12,740 nt of DNA from Actinomycetota bacterium (lineage in GTDB: Bacteria > Actinomycetota > Acidimicrobiia > Acidimicrobiales > Ilumatobacteraceae), in NCBI GenBank assembly GCA_009704425.1, contig WLEG01000027.1, forward strand, positions 1-12,740. The letters run 5' to 3'. This document shows, piece by piece, positions 1-7,111 of the stretch. The notes beneath the pieces are model-generated. The model was not told the origin of the DNA. It searched no databases and saw nothing but the letters and a program-made list of their open reading frames with translations. A program made the position numbers and the translations under genes. How positions within the stretch are numbered: the first letter of the stretch is position 1; every line of letters begins with the position of its first letter.

Positions 1-1
1 C

Positions 2-1210
2 ATCGAACTGTTGCGTCTCACCTGCACCGATCTGGTGGTGCACGAGGGCGCGGTCGACGCCCGCACCGAGCATCTGCCCAAGCCGGTCGTGATCGACGTC
101 CGCCCCTCGCGCGTCGGTGCCTTGTTGGGCACTCAGTTCAGCGCCCAGGAAATCGTCTCGCTCATCGCCCCGTTGGGTTTCGTCGGTGCGTTGCACGGCG
201 ACACCATCTCGGTCACCGTCCCCACGTGGCGCCCCGACTGCACGCTCGAGGTCGACATCATCGAGGAAGTCGCGCGCCACTACGGCTACTCGCGCCTCGG
301 GGCCACGGTTCCCAAGTCCACCCAACCCGGTGGGCTGTCGCCGGTGCAGCAACGTCGTCGTCGCGTTCGCGACGTCGTTCTGGGTCTGGGTGTGAGCGAG
401 GCCATGCCGCACCCGTTCCTCACCGACGGCGACCTCGACCGCGCCGGGCTGTCGAACGAGGCCGTGCGCCTGCTGAATCCGTTGGCGGTGGGTGACGACG
501 TGTTGCGCACCTCGTTGCGACCCGGGCTCTTGAAGGCCGTCGCGTTCAACGAATCGCACCGTCGTCCGGGGGTGGCGTTGTTCGAGGTCGGTCACGTGTA
601 TCCGCCGAGCGACGACGTGTTGCCGGCCGAGCACGAGGTGTTGGCGGTGGTGTTGACGGGTCGTGAGGCGCCGGCCGCGGTGGCCGTGTGGCGCGAGTTG
701 GCCTCCGCTATGGGTTGGGGCGCGCGCCTCGACCAGTCCGTGGTGTCGGCGGGCCTGCATCCCACGCGTTCGGCCACGCTGTCGGCCGGTCGTGACGTGG
801 TGGGCATCGTCGGTGAGGTTCACCCCGACGTTCTCGACGCCTACGGCATCTCCCAACGCGTGGCGGTCCTCGAAGTGAACCTCTCGTTGTTGCTGGCCTC
901 CGAGCCCAAGGTGGCGCAGTGGAAGCCGACGAGTCGCTTCCCCTCCAGCGACATCGATCTGGCGTTCACCGTGCCGACCTCGGTGACGGCCGAGAAGATC
1001 GAGAAGTCGTTGCGACAGAACGCGGGCGCATTGTTGGTGGACATCGCGTTGTTCGACGTGTACCGAACCGACGCGTCGGCCGAGTCGCGTAGTTTGGCGT
1101 TCCGTCTGCGTTTGCAGGCCAACGACCGCACCCTCACCGACGCCGACGTGGCCGAGGTGCGCGACAAGTGCATCGCCGGCGCGAAGAAGCTCGGCGCTCA
1201 ACTTCGTTAG
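2..1210 (+). CDS. pheT: Phenylalanine--tRNA ligase beta subunit, 3' part (5' truncated by window edge)
   Basis: The beta subunit of the alpha2-beta2 phenylalanyl-tRNA synthetase charges tRNA-Phe in the cytoplasm. The reading frame is open from base 2, so the true start lies to the left; about 402 residues are present, roughly half of the usual 800 or so. A B5-type domain is seen at about nt 80-310 (WRPDCTLEVDIIEEVARHYGY is cut short here as WRPD...EEVARHYGY), followed by the catalytic-like core (LLNPL, LRTSLRPGLL, FEVGHVY at about nt 330-900). A C-terminal FDX-ACB anticodon-binding domain lies at about nt 925-1210 (SRFPSSDIDLAF and the TLTDADVAEV segment). It ends in TAG, whose last 4 nt overlap the end of the converging TetR gene, leaving no space for a terminator between them. 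pheS is expected just outside the window. Identification is secure; only the missing N-terminal half is unknown. Confidence 0.96.
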   Translation: MELLRLTCTDLVVHEGAVDARTEHLPKPVVIDVRPSRVGALLGTQFSAQEIVSLIAPLGFVGALHGDTISVTVPTWRPDCTLEVDIIEEVARHYGYSRLGATVPKSTQPGGLSPVQQRRRRVRDVVLGLGVSEAMPHPFLTDGDLDRAGLSNEAVRLLNPLAVGDDVLRTSLRPGLLKAVAFNESHRRPGVALFEVGHVYPPSDDVLPAEHEVLAVVLTGREAPAAVAVWRELASAMGWGARLDQSVVSAGLHPTRSATLSAGRDVVGIVGEVHPDVLDAYGISQRVAVLEVNLSLLLASEPKVAQWKPTSRFPSSDIDLAFTVPTSVTAEKIEKSLRQNAGALLVDIALFDVYRTDASAESRSLAFRLRLQANDRTLTDADVAEVRDKCIAGAKKLGAQLR

Positions 1211-1827
1211 TTCGTGTGGGGCCTCATGCGGAAGGCGTCGATCATGAATCGGCGGTACTCGTCGTCGGTGATGGCGTTGTCGTCCAACAGCGAGTTGTAG
1301 AACAGGTTGGAGTTCATCAACACCACGAACACCACGCGTCGGTCGAACGATTCCCCGGGGGCCAGACGTCGGTCGACGATGTCGCAGGCCTCCACCCAGC
1401 GGGGCCACACGGCTTGGGCGATCTCGGCCAGGCGATCGCGCAACCCCTTGTTCACGGTGGCCACGGCCAGGATCTGCGAACGCAACAACGACTCCTCACG
1501 AGCGGCCACCTTGCTGGGCAGGGGGAGGATGTCCACGATGTCGGGAACGGTGATGGAGGCCATCGACGACAGAGCGGCCAGCGATGCCTCGATGTTCTTG
1601 GTGGCGATCTCCTGGAAGATGAGCGCCAACACGTCGGCGAGCAAACCGTCGCGGTCGTCGAAATGTCGGTAGATCTGGGTGACCGAACAGTTGGCGCGTT
1701 TGGCCACGCGGGTGACACGGAGTCCCAGGATTCCGAAGGAGCGGATGTCCTCCAGCGCGCTGGCGCGAATGCGGTCGGGTAGCGATGTGGGTGAACCGAG
1801 GTCGGGGGACTGCGAGGACATCGCCAT
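1207..1827 (-). CDS. TetR/AcrR-family transcriptional regulator
   Basis: A 206-residue protein with an N-terminal helix-turn-helix of the TetR type at about residues 36-56 (LRVTRVAKRANCSVTQIYRHF, of which VTQIYRHF is the recognition helix end) followed by the usual DDRDGLLADVL helix. The remainder is a helical ligand-binding domain whose sequence does not tell me the ligand. ATG at 1827 was chosen because the helix preceding the HTH begins about 17 residues later; ATG at 1821 is an equally possible start. A longer reading frame runs upstream, but its extra residues are Arg-rich and unlike TetR N-termini and would overlap yqgE. It lies 77 bp downstream of yqgE on the same strand and converges on pheT with a 4-nt stop-stop overlap. 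I see no convincing palindrome that could be its own operator in the upstream gap. The family is certain; target genes and effector are unknown. Confidence 0.88.
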   Translation of the reverse strand: MAMSSQSPDLGSPTSLPDRIRASALEDIRSFGILGLRVTRVAKRANCSVTQIYRHFDDRDGLLADVLALIFQEIATKNIEASLAALSSMASITVPDIVDILPLPSKVAAREESLLRSQILAVATVNKGLRDRLAEIAQAVWPRWVEACDIVDRRLAPGESFDRRVVFVVLMNSNLFYNSLLDDNAITDDEYRRFMIDAFRMRPHTN

Positions 1828-1904
1828 AAGTGTGCCGTACAAATCGGTGGCGACGTGTGAAATTGTTTTTCTGAATTCCCCGGTGCCTCGTCGAGGTGTC
1901 CGCG

Positions 1905-2468
1905 TCAGTTCAGCGACACGTCCGCAGGACAGTCGGCCAACCACGCCACCTCGCCGCGTTGACGCGCGAGCACGGTGCGCCACAGCCGTTCGGGTTCGTC
2001 GGTGAACACGTCACTGGCCAGAGCCGTCAGCACGATCCACGCACCCATCTCCAGTTCGCCGTCGAGTTGCTGCGGACCCCAACCGGCGTATCCGTGGAAG
2101 ATGCGCACCTTGGTCGGCGTGGTCTCCATCGTGGAGGGATCCTCGTCGAGGTCGACGGGCTCGACGCACTCGACGGATTCGATCACCTGACCGTCGGGGG
2201 TGATGGTGGGCACCAGGCCCAGCCCGATCAGGGCCTGCGGATCGACGGGCCCGCCGCGGAACATGATGCGCGGGTCGATCAGGTGCGCCCACGCGTCGAT
2301 CTCGATGTCCAGTGGCTCGCTGGGCCGGTTGATCACCAGACCCAACGCCCCGCCCTCGTTGTGGTCCAGCATGAACACCACGGAGCGGTCGAAGTTCGGG
2401 TCGCCCAACGGTGGGGCGGCCACCAGCAGTCGCCCACGGGTGGAGGGAAGGGAGAATCCCGAACTCAC
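1905..2468 (-). CDS. YqgE/AlgH family protein (UPF0301)
   Basis: A 187-residue protein matching the usual family length. The N-terminal family motif is clear: GRLLVAAPPLGDPNFDRSVV, then the HNEGGALGLVINRP segment (about residues 12-49). Further on, FRGGPV and the HGYAGWGPQQLDGELEMGAW block (around residues 124-143) are also hallmark positions. The biochemical role of this family is not settled; AlgH was named from alginate regulation in Pseudomonas, but that role should not be transferred here. It has no signal peptide or membrane segment and is probably cytoplasmic. The start is GTG at 2468, just before the conserved block; an ATG at 2476 is out of frame. It is divergent from argC, with only 75 bp between the start codons, so its promoter must share that stretch with the arg operator. 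It may be co-transcribed with the TetR gene 77 bp downstream. Confidence 0.92.
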   Translation of the reverse strand: MSSGFSLPSTRGRLLVAAPPLGDPNFDRSVVFMLDHNEGGALGLVINRPSEPLDIEIDAWAHLIDPRIMFRGGPVDPQALIGLGLVPTITPDGQVIESVECVEPVDLDEDPSTMETTPTKVRIFHGYAGWGPQQLDGELEMGAWIVLTALASDVFTDEPERLWRTVLARQRGEVAWLADCPADVSLN

Positions 2469-2507
2469 CCCGTCATGCTTCCACGGCGGGGTCCCCGACA
2501 GCTATCG

Positions 2508-2536
2508 TTGTATTCCCATACATGGTTCCGTATGAT
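2508..2536 (+). promoter_or_regulatory. arg operon promoter (leaderless)
   Basis: TTGTAT at 2508-2513 and TATGAT at 2531-2536 are separated by exactly 17 bp, a near-consensus housekeeping sigma promoter. Only 7 nt separate the -10 from ATG at 2544, so the predicted transcription start falls at or next to the A of the start codon. This implies a leaderless argC mRNA, a common arrangement in actinobacteria. No Shine-Dalgarno precedes argC, which agrees. This stretch is also strikingly AT-richer than its surroundings. Confidence 0.82.
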
Positions 2537-2542
2537 CATACG
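2509..2542. promoter_or_regulatory. Double ARG-box-like operator (probable ArgR site)
   Basis: Two 14-bp inverted repeats share arms. Box 1 is TGTAT-TCCC-ATACA at 2509-2522; box 2 is CGTATGATCATACG at 2529-2542, a perfect palindrome. Their centres (2515.5 and 2535.5) are 20 bp apart, close to the roughly two-helical-turn spacing of paired ARG boxes bound by an ArgR hexamer. Box 1 covers the -35 and box 2 the -10 of the arg promoter, so binding should block RNA polymerase. A further 10-bp palindrome, CATACGTATG (2537-2546), runs into the argC start codon. The assignment to ArgR is inferred from position, geometry and the argR gene in the operon. Confidence 0.75.
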
Positions 2543-2543
2543 T

Positions 2544-3611
2544 ATGGCCCCGTCAGACACATCCTCGCCGTTGTCGGTCACCCCTCGGCGCGCCGGCATC
2601 ATCGGCGCCTCCGGCTACACCGGGGTGGAGCTGATGCGTCTCATCGCCGGTCACCCGGGCCTCGACCTGGTCATGGCCACCGGTGACACGCAGGCCGGAA
2701 GCCGTGTCGCGGACCTCTATCCCAGCGTCTCGGCGCGGTACCCGGACCTCGTGTTCGGCTCGTCCGATCTGGACACAGTGGTGTCGGCCGCCAACGGACT
2801 GGACGTGGTGTTCCTGGGTTTGCCGCACGAGGCCAGCATGGCCATCGCCCCCGCTCTCGTCGGCAAGGTCGGTTGCGTCGTCGACCTGTCGGCCGCGTTC
2901 CGTATGAAGGACGCGTCGGTGTACCCGACGTGGTACGGCTTCGAGCACGATCAGCCCGGGTTGTTGGCCGAGGCCGTGTACGGGTTGCCCGAATTGCACC
3001 GCGACGCATTGAAGGGTGCGCGCCTGGTGGCCACTCCCGGTTGCTACGTCACCGCGGCCACGTTGTGTCTCGCGCCGTTGGTTCGTCGCGGATTGGTGCG
3101 GAACTCGGGAATCATCGTCGACGCGGCCAGTGGCGCCTCCGGGGCCGGTCGCGCGCTGAAGCACGGCAGCTTGTTCGGATCGGTGAACGAGGACATGAAC
3201 GCGTACGGGTTGCTCGATCACCGGCACACGCCCGAAATGCAGGATCAGATCGGAGCGCAGTTGTTGTTCACGCCGCACCTGGCGCCCATGAACCGCGGAA
3301 TCCTCGCGACGTGTTACGCCACGCCGGCGTCGAGCACTTCCACCGACGACCTCCTGAACGCGCTCGCCGACTTCTACGTCGACGAGCCCTTCGTGGTGGT
3401 GTCCGAACGTTCGCCGTCCACCAAGGCCACGTTGGGATCGAACGCCGTGCACATCACCGCGCGACACGACGCGCGCACCAATCACGTCGTCGTCATCGGC
3501 GCTCTCGACAATCTCTGCAAAGGGGCGTCGGGTGGGGCGGTGCAGGCGGCCAACGTCGCCCTCGGTCTCCCCGAGACCGCGGGCCTGACCTCGATCGGGG
3601 TGTATCCGTGA
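2544..3611 (+). CDS. argC: N-acetyl-gamma-glutamyl-phosphate reductase
   Basis: Reduces N-acetylglutamyl-5-phosphate to N-acetylglutamate 5-semialdehyde with NADPH, the third step of arginine synthesis, in the cytoplasm. The 355-residue product has the dinucleotide-binding GASGYTG motif at residues 21-27, the catalytic cysteine Cys167 in VATPGCYVTAATL, the family block with HRHTPEM, and the C-terminal DNLCKGASGGAVQ segment. Length is normal. ATG 2544 was chosen because it lies 7 nt after a TATGAT -10 box and gives the usual short lead-in before the nucleotide-binding strand; ATG 2532 lies inside the -10 and would not be in the message. It is the first gene of the operon; its stop overlaps the argB start by 4 nt (GTGA). 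In many actinobacteria argJ would come next, but here argB follows directly. Confidence 0.97.
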   Translation: MAPSDTSSPLSVTPRRAGIIGASGYTGVELMRLIAGHPGLDLVMATGDTQAGSRVADLYPSVSARYPDLVFGSSDLDTVVSAANGLDVVFLGLPHEASMAIAPALVGKVGCVVDLSAAFRMKDASVYPTWYGFEHDQPGLLAEAVYGLPELHRDALKGARLVATPGCYVTAATLCLAPLVRRGLVRNSGIIVDAASGASGAGRALKHGSLFGSVNEDMNAYGLLDHRHTPEMQDQIGAQLLFTPHLAPMNRGILATCYATPASSTSTDDLLNALADFYVDEPFVVVSERSPSTKATLGSNAVHITARHDARTNHVVVIGALDNLCKGASGGAVQAANVALGLPETAGLTSIGVYP

Positions 3612-4501
3612 ACGTGAAATCCATCAATCCCGAGGTGCGGGCCTCCGTCCTCATCGAGGCCCTGCCGTACATCCGTCGGTTCGCCGGTAAGACGGTGGTC
3701 GTCAAGTACGGGGGCAACGCTCTGGCGGGAGCCACCGAATCCGACGCCCTGGCATTGTTCGCCGAGGACATCGTGTTGATGCGGCTCGTGGGTCTGAAGC
3801 CCGTCGTGGTGCACGGCGGCGGACCGCAGATCAGCGATCTCATGTCACGACTCGGCAAGGTCACCGAGTTCCGCGACGGCTTGCGGGTCACCGATTCCGA
3901 GACGGTCGACATCGCCCGCATGGTGCTGAGCGGACAGGTCAATCCCCAGATCGTCGCGGCCATCAACGTGCACGGACGCTTCGCCGTGGGTGTCAGCGGA
4001 GAGGACGCCTCGTTGATCACCGCCTCGGCGAAGAATCCCGACCTCGGATTCGTCGGCGAGGTCGACCGCATCAACCCGGGCATTCTCCATCGACTGCTCG
4101 ACGACGAGTTCATCCCGGTCGTGGCCACCATCGGAACCGACGCCAGCGGTCAGGCGTACAACATCAACGCCGACACCGTGGCCGGCGCCATCGCCGAGGC
4201 GTTGGGGGCCGAGAAGTTGGTGTACCTCACCGACATCGAGGGTCTGCGACGCGTGGTGGACGACCCGAACAGCCTCATCCGTCAGACCAGCCCCGACGAA
4301 CTGGACGATCTCATGGCCGACGGCACCATCGCCGGGGGGATGATCCCCAAGGTGGAGAGTTGCGTGCGCGCCGTGCGCGGGGGTGTTCGGCGGGCCCACA
4401 TCCTCGACGGCCGCATTCCGCACGTTCTGTTGCTCGAGCTCTTCACCGACGCCGGCATCGGCACCATGGTCGAGAGCGCCTACAAGAAGGTCCCATCATG
4501 A
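3608..4501 (+). CDS. argB: Acetylglutamate kinase, probably arginine-inhibited
   Basis: Phosphorylates N-acetylglutamate with ATP, the second step of the pathway and its usual control point. The 297-residue amino-acid-kinase fold protein shows VVKYGGNA with Lys33 and Gly35-Gly36, HGGGPQ at 69-74, an N-acetylglutamate-binding region around GLRVTD, and NINADTVAG starting at Asn185. About 25 residues precede the first strand and look like the mobile N-terminal helix of arginine-sensitive kinases; the C-terminal ELFTDAGIGTMV (GIGTM at 283-287) also matches that subtype. Feedback inhibition by arginine is therefore inferred, not shown. The GTG start at 3608 overlaps the argC stop (GTGA), and the stop overlaps argD (ATGA). 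In E. coli-like unregulated kinases the N-helix is missing, so this enzyme fits a pathway with acetyl recycling, although argJ is not in the window. Confidence 0.97.
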   Translation: MNVKSINPEVRASVLIEALPYIRRFAGKTVVVKYGGNALAGATESDALALFAEDIVLMRLVGLKPVVVHGGGPQISDLMSRLGKVTEFRDGLRVTDSETVDIARMVLSGQVNPQIVAAINVHGRFAVGVSGEDASLITASAKNPDLGFVGEVDRINPGILHRLLDDEFIPVVATIGTDASGQAYNINADTVAGAIAEALGAEKLVYLTDIEGLRRVVDDPNSLIRQTSPDELDDLMADGTIAGGMIPKVESCVRAVRGGVRRAHILDGRIPHVLLLELFTDAGIGTMVESAYKKVPS

Positions 4502-5703
4502 GTTCTCACGCTTTCGACACCGCCGGACTCGACCGGTGTCCGTTCATGCCGGTGTTCGGCGCGCCGGCGGTCATGTTCGAGCGGGGGAGCGGAACCGAGC
4601 TGTTCGACTCGAACGGCAAGCGGTATCTGGATTTCCTGTCGGGCATCGCCGTGGTGTCGCTCGGACACGCGAATCCGGTCGTGGCGGCCGCCGTGAGCGA
4701 ACAGATGAATCGGCTCGTCCACGTGAGCAACTTCTTCGCCAACGACGCGGCCACCTCGGCCGCCGTCGCGGTGAACACCTTGCTGCGCGAGGCCACCGGA
4801 GCCACCGGTCAGGTGTTCTTCTGCAACAGCGGCGCCGAAGCGAACGAGGCCGCCATCAAGTTGGCGCGCAAGTTCGGCGGTCGCGGGCGGCACGTGGTGG
4901 TCAGCGCGTTGGGGAGTTTTCACGGTCGCACCTTGGCCGCGCTGGCCGCCACCGGCCAGCCCGCCAAGCACGAACCGTTCCAGCCCATGCCCGACGGGTT
5001 TCGTCACGTGCCGTTCGGGGACCTCGACGCGTTGCGGGCGACGATCGATGCTTCGTGCGCGGCCGTGCTCATCGAGACGGTCCAGGGTGAGGGCGGCGTC
5101 ATTCCTGCCTCCGCGGAGTATCTGCGGGGTATTCGGCAACTGTGCGACGAGCGCGGAATGCTGATGATGATCGACGAGGTGCAGACCGGCTTCGCGCGCA
5201 CCGGTGAGTGGTTCGGTTTCCAGCACGCCGGCATCGTCCCCGACGTCGTCACCATGGCCAAGGCCATGGGCAACGGTTTCCCCGTGGGAGCGTGTTGGGC
5301 CCGCACCGAGGTGGCGGCGGTCTTCCAGCCGGGCGATCACGGCAGCACCTACAGCGGAACGGCCATCGCCGGTGCCGCGGTGAACGCGGTCATCTCCGAG
5401 ATGCGGCGGCTCGACGCGCCCGCCATGGCGCGCACCAAGGGTGAACATCTGGCGTCCGCACTCGAGAAGTTGGACGGCGTGGTCGCCGTGCGGGGCCAGG
5501 GACTGTTGCGGGCCGCCGATCTCGGCGCCCGTGACGCCAAGGCCGTTTACGTGGAGATGTTGAACCGCGGAGTCGTCATCAACGCGGTGAACGCCAACTC
5601 GTTGCGACTCGCCCCGCCGTTGACCGTGTCCATCGCCGAGATCGACGAGATGGTGTCCGTGCTGGACGCCGTCCTCGCCGACGGAATCGGAGTCACCTCA
5701 TGA
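4498..5703 (+). CDS. argD: Acetylornithine aminotransferase
   Basis: PLP-dependent class III aminotransferase that makes N-acetylornithine from N-acetylglutamate semialdehyde using glutamate as amino donor. The 401-residue protein has the cofactor-phosphate motif CNSGAEANEAAIKLARKFG, the PLP-ring aspartate Asp226 in MIDEVQTGFARTG, and the Schiff-base lysine Lys255 in VTMAKAMGNGFPVGA. The block usually reading HGSTFGGNPLA is here HGSTYSGTAIAG, and the segment after GQGLLRA is also atypical, so the C-terminal half is somewhat divergent from well-known ArgD proteins. The operon position between argB and argF makes the acetylornithine role the best call; related ornithine or GABA aminotransferases are less likely. 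ATG at 4498 overlaps the argB stop; the stop overlaps argF (both ATGA). Confidence 0.95.
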   Translation: MSSHAFDTAGLDRCPFMPVFGAPAVMFERGSGTELFDSNGKRYLDFLSGIAVVSLGHANPVVAAAVSEQMNRLVHVSNFFANDAATSAAVAVNTLLREATGATGQVFFCNSGAEANEAAIKLARKFGGRGRHVVVSALGSFHGRTLAALAATGQPAKHEPFQPMPDGFRHVPFGDLDALRATIDASCAAVLIETVQGEGGVIPASAEYLRGIRQLCDERGMLMMIDEVQTGFARTGEWFGFQHAGIVPDVVTMAKAMGNGFPVGACWARTEVAAVFQPGDHGSTYSGTAIAGAAVNAVISEMRRLDAPAMARTKGEHLASALEKLDGVVAVRGQGLLRAADLGARDAKAVYVEMLNRGVVINAVNANSLRLAPPLTVSIAEIDEMVSVLDAVLADGIGVTS

Positions 5704-6620
5704 GCATTCGCAGCCTGTTGAACGTCACCGACCTGAGCGTCGACGAACTGGCGACGGTGTTGAAATTGTCGCAACGCGAACCGGCCTCGCTCGGTCGACC
5801 CCTGGCGTCGTCCTCCGGTCTGCCCCTCGGTGCGGCTCTCATCTTCGAGAAGCCGTCCAACCGCACCCGGCACAGCATGGAAATGGCCGTGGTGCAGTTG
5901 GGAGGACATCCCGTGTACACGCGCGGTGAGGAGGTCGGCTTCGACACCCGCGAACCGGTCGAGGACATCGGTCGCATCCTCAGCGGTTACCACGGCATCG
6001 TCGCCGCCCGGGTCTTCTCGCATTCGGTCGTCGAGCGCCTGCGGGCCTCGTGTTCGGTGCCGGTCGTGAACATGTTGTCGGACGTGTCACATCCGTTGCA
6101 GGGTCTGGCCGACGCCCTCACGATGGTGAACGAGTTCGGCGTCCTCGCCGGTCGTACCGTCGCCTACGTGGGCGACTACAACAACGTGGCCCGCTCGCTC
6201 GGCGAGGTGTGCGTGATGTCGGGCGCGCACTATCGCTTGGCGTGTCCCGTCGGTTATGACGCATCGGATGACGAGTTGGCGCGACTTTCGTCGCTCGGAG
6301 CGGGTTCGGTCGAACAATCCACCGACCCCGTCGTCGCCGTTCGCGGAGCCCACGCAGTGCACACCGACACCTGGGTGTCCATGGGGCAGGAGGCCGAGAA
6401 GGCCGAAAGGCTGGGAATCTTCGGCGCCTACACCGTGACCGAGTCGCTCATGTCGCGGGCATCGGGCGATGCCGTCTTCATGCACTGCCTGCCGGCCTAT
6501 CGCGGTTACGAGGTGGAAGCCTCCGTCATCGACGGCGCCGCCAGTCGGGTGATCGAGCAAGGCCACAACCGACTCCATTCCGCGCGCGGCGCGATGGCCT
6601 TCTTGTTGGGGGTGAAGTGA
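5700..6620 (+). CDS. argF: Ornithine carbamoyltransferase
   Basis: Transfers the carbamoyl group from carbamoyl phosphate to ornithine, giving citrulline. The 306-residue product has the carbamoyl-phosphate loop as FEKPSNRTR (49-57), where the usual S-T-R-T-R reads S-N-R-T-R. Downstream are HPLQGLADALT, the ornithine-loop SMG at 227-229 in TDTWVSMGQE, and HCLP at 262-265. The intact SMG loop argues for true ornithine carbamoyltransferase rather than the acetyl- or succinyl-ornithine enzymes. Length is typical and there are no truncations. ATG at 5700 is fused to the argD stop (ATGA), with CGGAG a few bases upstream as ribosome-binding site. The stop TGA at 6618-6620 shares one base with the argR ATG. 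Confidence 0.96.
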   Translation: MSIRSLLNVTDLSVDELATVLKLSQREPASLGRPLASSSGLPLGAALIFEKPSNRTRHSMEMAVVQLGGHPVYTRGEEVGFDTREPVEDIGRILSGYHGIVAARVFSHSVVERLRASCSVPVVNMLSDVSHPLQGLADALTMVNEFGVLAGRTVAYVGDYNNVARSLGEVCVMSGAHYRLACPVGYDASDDELARLSSLGAGSVEQSTDPVVAVRGAHAVHTDTWVSMGQEAEKAERLGIFGAYTVTESLMSRASGDAVFMHCLPAYRGYEVEASVIDGAASRVIEQGHNRLHSARGAMAFLLGVK

Positions 6621-7111
6621 TGTCATCCAAGGCCCATCGGCAGCAGTTGATCGCCTCGCTCATCGCCAAGTACGCCGTCACCAATCAGCCCCAACTCGTC
6701 GACCTGTTGGCGCAGGACGGGGTGACCGCCACGCAGGCCACCGTCTCTCGGGATCTCGAGGATCTGGGTGCGGTGAAGGTGCGCGTGCCCGGTGGCGACA
6801 CCGTGTACGCCATCCCCGAGTTCGCGCCGGCGCGGCTGGCCCCCGAGGATCAACTGCGACGGGTGATGGGCGAGTGGGTCGCCGAGGTCACCCACAGCGG
6901 GCCGATGGTGGTGGTGCGCACGCCGCCGGGTTGTGCCCACGTGGTGGCATCGGCGCTCGATCGCAGTGGCATGCCCGAGATCGTGGGAACGGTCGCCGGC
7001 GACGACACCATCTTCTGCGTGGCCGCCGAACACTTCGGCGGTGTGAACCTGGCCGCCATTCTGCGTGATCTGGCCGGTCTCAAGCCGACGACGTCGGGAG
7101 GAACGAAGTGA
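6620..7111 (+). CDS. argR: Arginine repressor
   Basis: Hexameric arginine-responsive DNA-binding protein. The 163-residue product has the N-terminal winged HTH (residues about 4-66) with TQATVSRDLEDLG at 38-50 as the recognition region. The C-terminal oligomerisation and arginine-binding domain (about 85-160) includes TPPGCAHVVASALD and the GDDT motif at 127-130. ATG 6620 was preferred over GTG 6617 because the purine run GGGGGTGA at 6608-6615 is better spaced from it; the difference is one residue. Being inside the operon it controls, it should be autoregulated through the double palindrome at 2509-2542. In many actinobacteria argG follows argR; here argH does, at a GTGA overlap. Confidence 0.96.
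   Translation: MSSKAHRQQLIASLIAKYAVTNQPQLVDLLAQDGVTATQATVSRDLEDLGAVKVRVPGGDTVYAIPEFAPARLAPEDQLRRVMGEWVAEVTHSGPMVVVRTPPGCAHVVASALDRSGMPEIVGTVAGDDTIFCVAAEHFGGVNLAAILRDLAGLKPTTSGGTK

Noticed and set aside
1828..1904. Operator or promoter for the TetR gene in the 77-bp gap
   Set aside because: I found no convincing palindrome and no good -10/-35 pair; only a weak 4-bp hairpin (CCTC/GAGG) that is too short to call.
1896..2531. Long in-frame extension upstream of argC giving a 571-residue reading frame
   Set aside because: It is antisense to the clearly conserved yqgE gene, lies upstream of the arg promoter and shows no ArgC-like sequence before residue 1 of the ATG 2544 start.
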